From assembly GCF_013415115.1 (NCBI RefSeq), contig NZ_JACCDD010000007.1:124001-188000 (forward strand): 64,000 nt of DNA, given 5' to 3'. Of this stretch, positions 61,039 through 64,000 are shown in pieces. The notes beneath the pieces are model-generated. The model was given only the letters and a program-made list of their open reading frames with translations, made no database searches and had not been told where the DNA came from. Numbering within the stretch: the first letter of the stretch is position 1; each line of letters opens with the position of its first letter. Position numbers and translations under genes: made by a program. The stretch comes from Vreelandella zhaodongensis. GTDB taxonomy: Bacteria > Pseudomonadota > Gammaproteobacteria > Pseudomonadales > Halomonadaceae.

Positions 61039-61342
61039 AGTGATCACTCCTTCGTGCCGGAACCCACAACAGGCTCCGGTGGTTACCATCTCTTCCAGGC
61101 TGTAAACAACGGCACCGGAAGCCTTAGGGGATGGTGCTCACCAGAAAGCGGTTTAGCTAAAAAGCCTTAACCAGCTGGCGGCCACACCATCTGCGCAGGC
61201 GCTTTAGGGCGATTAAGCCGCACTCTCAAACAAACAAGGCGCGGCACCTGCGGTCTTTGACGGTGCCCTGCTTGGCGAATGCTTCAACAGGGGACCGCAA
61301 AGTTCTTGCTCGGTTCTTACTTAAACGCTTATGACTACCTGC
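61039..61342 (-). promoter_or_regulatory. rplJ leader with L10-type autoregulatory structure
   Basis: No gene lies in this stretch. On the minus strand GATGGTGTGGCC can pair with GGTGAGCACCATC about 50 bases on. Further stems follow around CTTCCGGTG and CACCGGAG, resembling the L10 leader in which L10-(L12)4 represses rplJL translation. The boundaries are approximate (core about 61050-61195) and the structure is judged by eye. No convincing rplJ promoter was found in the rest. Confidence 0.6.
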
Positions 61343-62035
61343 TTATACCAACGCAGAGTGGTCGATAGTCAAGCCTGGACCCATGGTGGTGGACAGGGTG
61401 ACTTTCTTAAAGTAGATACCTTTAGAAGAGCTCGGCTTGAGCCTCTTAAGGTCAGCAACCAGTGCTTCCAGGTTACCCTGAACAGCGGATGCTTCAAAAT
61501 CAGCTTTACCCAGCGTTGTATGGATAATGCCGTTCTTGTCGGTACGGAAACGAACCTGGCCTGCTTTGGCATTCTTAACCGCAGTCGCCACATCAGGCGT
61601 TACGGTGCCAACTTTCGGGTTCGGCATCAGGCCGCGTGGACCAAGAATCTGACCCAGCTGACCAACAACACGCATAGCGTCCGGCGAGGCGATCACGACG
61701 TCAAAATCCATTACGCCTTTCTTGACCTGCTCAGCCAGCTCTTCCATACCAACGATGTCAGCGCCTGCTTCTTTCGCAGCATCGGCGTTGGCACCCTGGG
61801 TGAAGACCGCTACGCGTACGTCTTTGCCAGTACCGTTAGGCATAACAGTAGCGCCACGTACAACTTGGTCAGATTTACGCGGATCAACACCAAGGTTAAT
61901 CGCCACATCCAAGGACTCTTTGAATTTAACGGTAGACAGCTCAGCGAGCAGCGCAACCGCTTCTTCAAGAGAGTAAGCTTTGTTCGGGTCTACTTTCTCG
62001 CGAATAACTTTCGCACGCTTAGTTAGTTTAGCCAT
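61343..62035 (-). CDS. rplA: 50S ribosomal protein L1
   Basis: L1-stalk protein of 230 residues and, in E. coli, repressor of the rplKA message. It begins [20 protein letters not shown] and carries the signature [24 protein letters not shown] loop. It starts two bases after the rplK stop. Confidence 0.98.
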   Translation of the reverse strand: MAKLTKRAKVIREKVDPNKAYSLEEAVALLAELSTVKFKESLDVAINLGVDPRKSDQVVRGATVMPNGTGKDVRVAVFTQGANADAAKEAGADIVGMEELAEQVKKGVMDFDVVIASPDAMRVVGQLGQILGPRGLMPNPKVGTVTPDVATAVKNAKAGQVRFRTDKNGIIHTTLGKADFEASAVQGNLEALVADLKRLKPSSSKGIYFKKVTLSTTMGPGLTIDHSALV

Positions 62036-62037
62036 GA

Positions 62038-62469
62038 TCAGAGACCCTCCACGTTTAGGCCCATGCTACGAGCACTGCCAGCGATGGTACGCACCGCGGC
62101 ATCGAGATCAGAAGCCGTCATGTCTGGCTCTTTGGTTTTAGCGATCTCTTCGAGCTGCTCGCGCGTCACGGTACCCACTTTCTTCTTGTTCGGCTCACCA
62201 GAACCGGACTTGATGCCCGCTGCTTTTTTCAGCAGTACGGCAGCAGGCGGCGTCTTGGTGACGAACGTGAAGCTACGGTCAGAGTAGACAGTGATCACGA
62301 CAGGCGTCGGCAGACCAGGCTCAATTTCTTGAGTCGCTGCGTTGAACGCCTTACAGAATTCCATGATATTCACGCCGTGCTGACCCAGCGCGGGGCCGAC
62401 GGGCGGACTTGGGTTGGCTTTACCTGCAGCAACCTGCAGTTTGATGTAAGCCTGTACTTTCTTGGCCAT
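62038..62469 (-). CDS. rplK: 50S ribosomal protein L11
   Basis: GTPase-centre and stringent-response protein of 143 residues. ATG 62469 ([20 protein letters not shown]) is chosen with GGAG eight bases upstream; the frame is open 16 codons further. The proline-rich [20 protein letters not shown], the thiostrepton-site region, is intact. Confidence 0.98.
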   Translation of the reverse strand: MAKKVQAYIKLQVAAGKANPSPPVGPALGQHGVNIMEFCKAFNAATQEIEPGLPTPVVITVYSDRSFTFVTKTPPAAVLLKKAAGIKSGSGEPNKKKVGTVTREQLEEIAKTKEPDMTASDLDAAVRTIAGSARSMGLNVEGL

Positions 62470-62591
62470 GCTAAATACTCCAGTTGGGTGATAGCGCCTT
62501 ACGGCTCCCCGGTACACATAAAGCAGCGCTAAACTGCCTCACATAATGCAAGGATGGCGTGCTACGCACACCACCCCGCCACGTATTTACC

Positions 62592-63125
62592 TTACTCTTT
62601 TTCCACCTGGGAGAACTCAAGCTCCACAGGCGTCGCACGCCCGAAGATCAGCACACTGACCTGCAAACGGCTCTTATCGTAATTCACTTCTTCAACCACG
62701 CCATTAAAGTCAGCGAACGGACCATCAACAACGCGAACCGATTGACCTGGTTCAAACATGGTTTTAGGCCGCGGCTTGTCGGTACCATCTTTCACACGGC
62801 GTAAAATGGCGTCCGCTTCACGCGAGGTAATTGCTGCTGGCTTCTCTTTTGTGCCGCCGATAAACCCCATTACGCGAGGTGTTTCATTGACAAGATGCCA
62901 AGTCTCATCGGCCATCTCCATCTCGACCAATACATAGCCGGGATAGAATTTGCGCTCACTCTTACGGCGCTTACCGTCACGCATCTCAACCACTTCTTCC
63001 GTCGGCACCAAGATTTCGCCAAAGCGATCTTCCATGCCGTACATCTTCACACGCTCGATAAGCGAGCGCATGACATGCTTTTCAAAGCCGGAATAAGCGT
63101 GGACGACGTACCAACGTTTGGACAT
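62592..63125 (-). CDS. nusG: Transcription antitermination factor NusG
   Basis: Travels with RNA polymerase and links it to Rho or the ribosome. It has 177 residues with an NGN domain ([33 protein letters not shown]) and a KOW domain ([20 protein letters not shown]). It starts eight bases after secE. Confidence 0.98.
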   Translation of the reverse strand: MSKRWYVVHAYSGFEKHVMRSLIERVKMYGMEDRFGEILVPTEEVVEMRDGKRRKSERKFYPGYVLVEMEMADETWHLVNETPRVMGFIGGTKEKPAAITSREADAILRRVKDGTDKPRPKTMFEPGQSVRVVDGPFADFNGVVEEVNYDKSRLQVSVLIFGRATPVELEFSQVEKE

Positions 63126-63133
63126 GAAAGCTC

Positions 63134-63517
63134 CTAACCAATGACGCCGGACATCGCCCAGCCAAGAAGAGTATCAATCAACCACAGCATCAAACCCACC
63201 ACCAACACTGCCACCAGCACAATCGCGGTGGTCTGAATGGTTTCGGGGCGAGTCGGCCATACAACGCGCTGAATCTCTTTCCTGGCGCTTACGGCAAGCT
63301 CTACTAAATCGCGACCTTTAGTGGTGGTCAGCGCGATCAAACCCGCAACCGCACACAACACCACCACACCTAACACGCGGTAGAGCAGGCCAATATCGGC
63401 GAAATAGGTATTACCAACGACGGCAACAGTAAGCAGCGCCACAACCACCGACCACTTGAGCCCGTCACGGCGCGACTGTTGCACCTCTGCGCCATGTTTT
63501 ACGGAACTAGGCTTCAT
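63134..63517 (-). CDS. secE: Preprotein translocase subunit SecE
   Basis: Essential SecYEG clamp subunit. The 127-residue length and three membrane helices match the E. coli form. The conserved amphipathic and third helix segment [20 protein letters not shown] precedes the last helix. It follows tRNA-Trp and is cotranscribed with nusG. Confidence 0.97.
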   Translation of the reverse strand: MKPSSVKHGAEVQQSRRDGLKWSVVVALLTVAVVGNTYFADIGLLYRVLGVVVLCAVAGLIALTTTKGRDLVELAVSARKEIQRVVWPTRPETIQTTAIVLVAVLVVGLMLWLIDTLLGWAMSGVIG

Positions 63518-63590
63518 AAAAACGAGACTCCTAAGGGTGCAGCGAGCGACAAAGGAATTCTAGAAAAAGACATACCAACCTGGGGAAGGT

Positions 63591-63666
<76 letters not shown>

Positions 63667-63782
63667 GTATCGTCATATGCGTAAGCAAATACACCTACGC
63701 AACAGCGGGCGCCATGATAGCGGAGAATACCCCGCCTGACAACCCTACCCCTCACTTACCACCAAACCCGGCAAGTAAAGAC

Positions 63783-63805
63783 AAAAAAAGCGAGCTTCGC
63801 TCGCC
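63783..63805 (-). terminator. Terminator after tRNA-Thr
   Basis: Stem GCGAGC/GCTCGC with a three-base loop, followed by seven T residues on the minus strand, 13 bases past the tRNA-Thr CCA end. It would end the tRNA-Gly/tRNA-Thr transcript before tRNA-Trp. Confidence 0.88.
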
Positions 63806-63817
63806 TTTCTCGCAATA

Positions 63818-63892
63818 TGGAGCTCATGGACGGAATTGAACCGTCGACCTCACCCTTACCAAGGGTGTGCTCTACCCCTGAGCTACATGAGC
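63818..63892 (-). tRNA. tRNA-Thr (GGT)
   Basis: Cloverleaf on the minus strand with acceptor GCTCATG/CATGAGC, anticodon loop TTGGTAA (anticodon GGT), T-loop GGTTCAATTCC and encoded CCA. It follows tRNA-Gly by 14 bases. Confidence 0.97.
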
Positions 63893-63906
63893 CAAACACA
63901 CAAAAC

Positions 63907-63980
<74 letters not shown>

Positions 63981-64000
63981 CGAACTTGCCTAAAGAATGA

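Overview
This window looks like a chromosomal segment of a Halomonas-like gammaproteobacterium (Halomonadaceae). The lineage call is an inference. It rests on gammaproteobacterial rpoBC and ribosomal protein genes in the standard order, acidic housekeeping proteins, a Zur-type znu locus, and small families (DUF2237, DUF6482-like) common in Halomonas and Pseudomonas. No database search was possible.

Layout. Positions 47-5982 hold glnA with a sigma-54/NtrC promoter, a possible glycosyltransferase-like protein, an acyltransferase-3 membrane protein, a secreted esterase, a small unknown protein and a MscS channel. Positions 6154-7256 are an accessory patch: a solitary CRISPR-repeat-like string, a decayed P2-type phage late-control gene D, and a hicAB toxin-antitoxin pair. 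Positions 7413-21136 are a complete type I-E CRISPR-Cas locus. Its array has 73 repeats and 72 spacers and is read leftward. The leader lies against cas2, and the leftward cas operon runs cas3-cse1-cse2-cas6e-cas7e-cas5e-cas1-cas2, with a WYL regulator gene upstream. Positions 21298-25148 hold an unknown secreted protein and a Zur-boxed znuCBA zinc importer operon that begins with a 49-residue membrane micropeptide. Positions 25225-32529 hold scattered metabolic and envelope genes: a ChrR-like cupin, gloA, DUF2237, DUF6482-like, thiE, trhP, a DMT exporter and a DD-carboxypeptidase with a SPOR domain.

From 32675 to the right edge the window is one long leftward translation/transcription cluster. 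In transcription order it is tRNA-Gly, tRNA-Thr, tRNA-Trp, secE, nusG, rplK, rplA, rplJ, rplL, rpoB, rpoC; rpsL, rpsG, fusA, tuf; the S10, spc and alpha operons ending with rpoA and rplQ. Visible control elements include an L10-type leader, the rplL-rpoB attenuator, a str-operon promoter, a perfect-consensus S10-operon promoter, and terminators after tuf, rplQ and tRNA-Thr. No tufB lies between tRNA-Thr and tRNA-Trp, where Pseudomonas carries one.

The most unusual signals are in the CRISPR locus. Every one of the 72 spacers has a pyrimidine as its first crRNA-strand base. One spacer is pure (GT)13. One spacer with a perfect UUCG-capped hairpin occurs three times in a row. The cas6e gene is displaced relative to E. 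coli.
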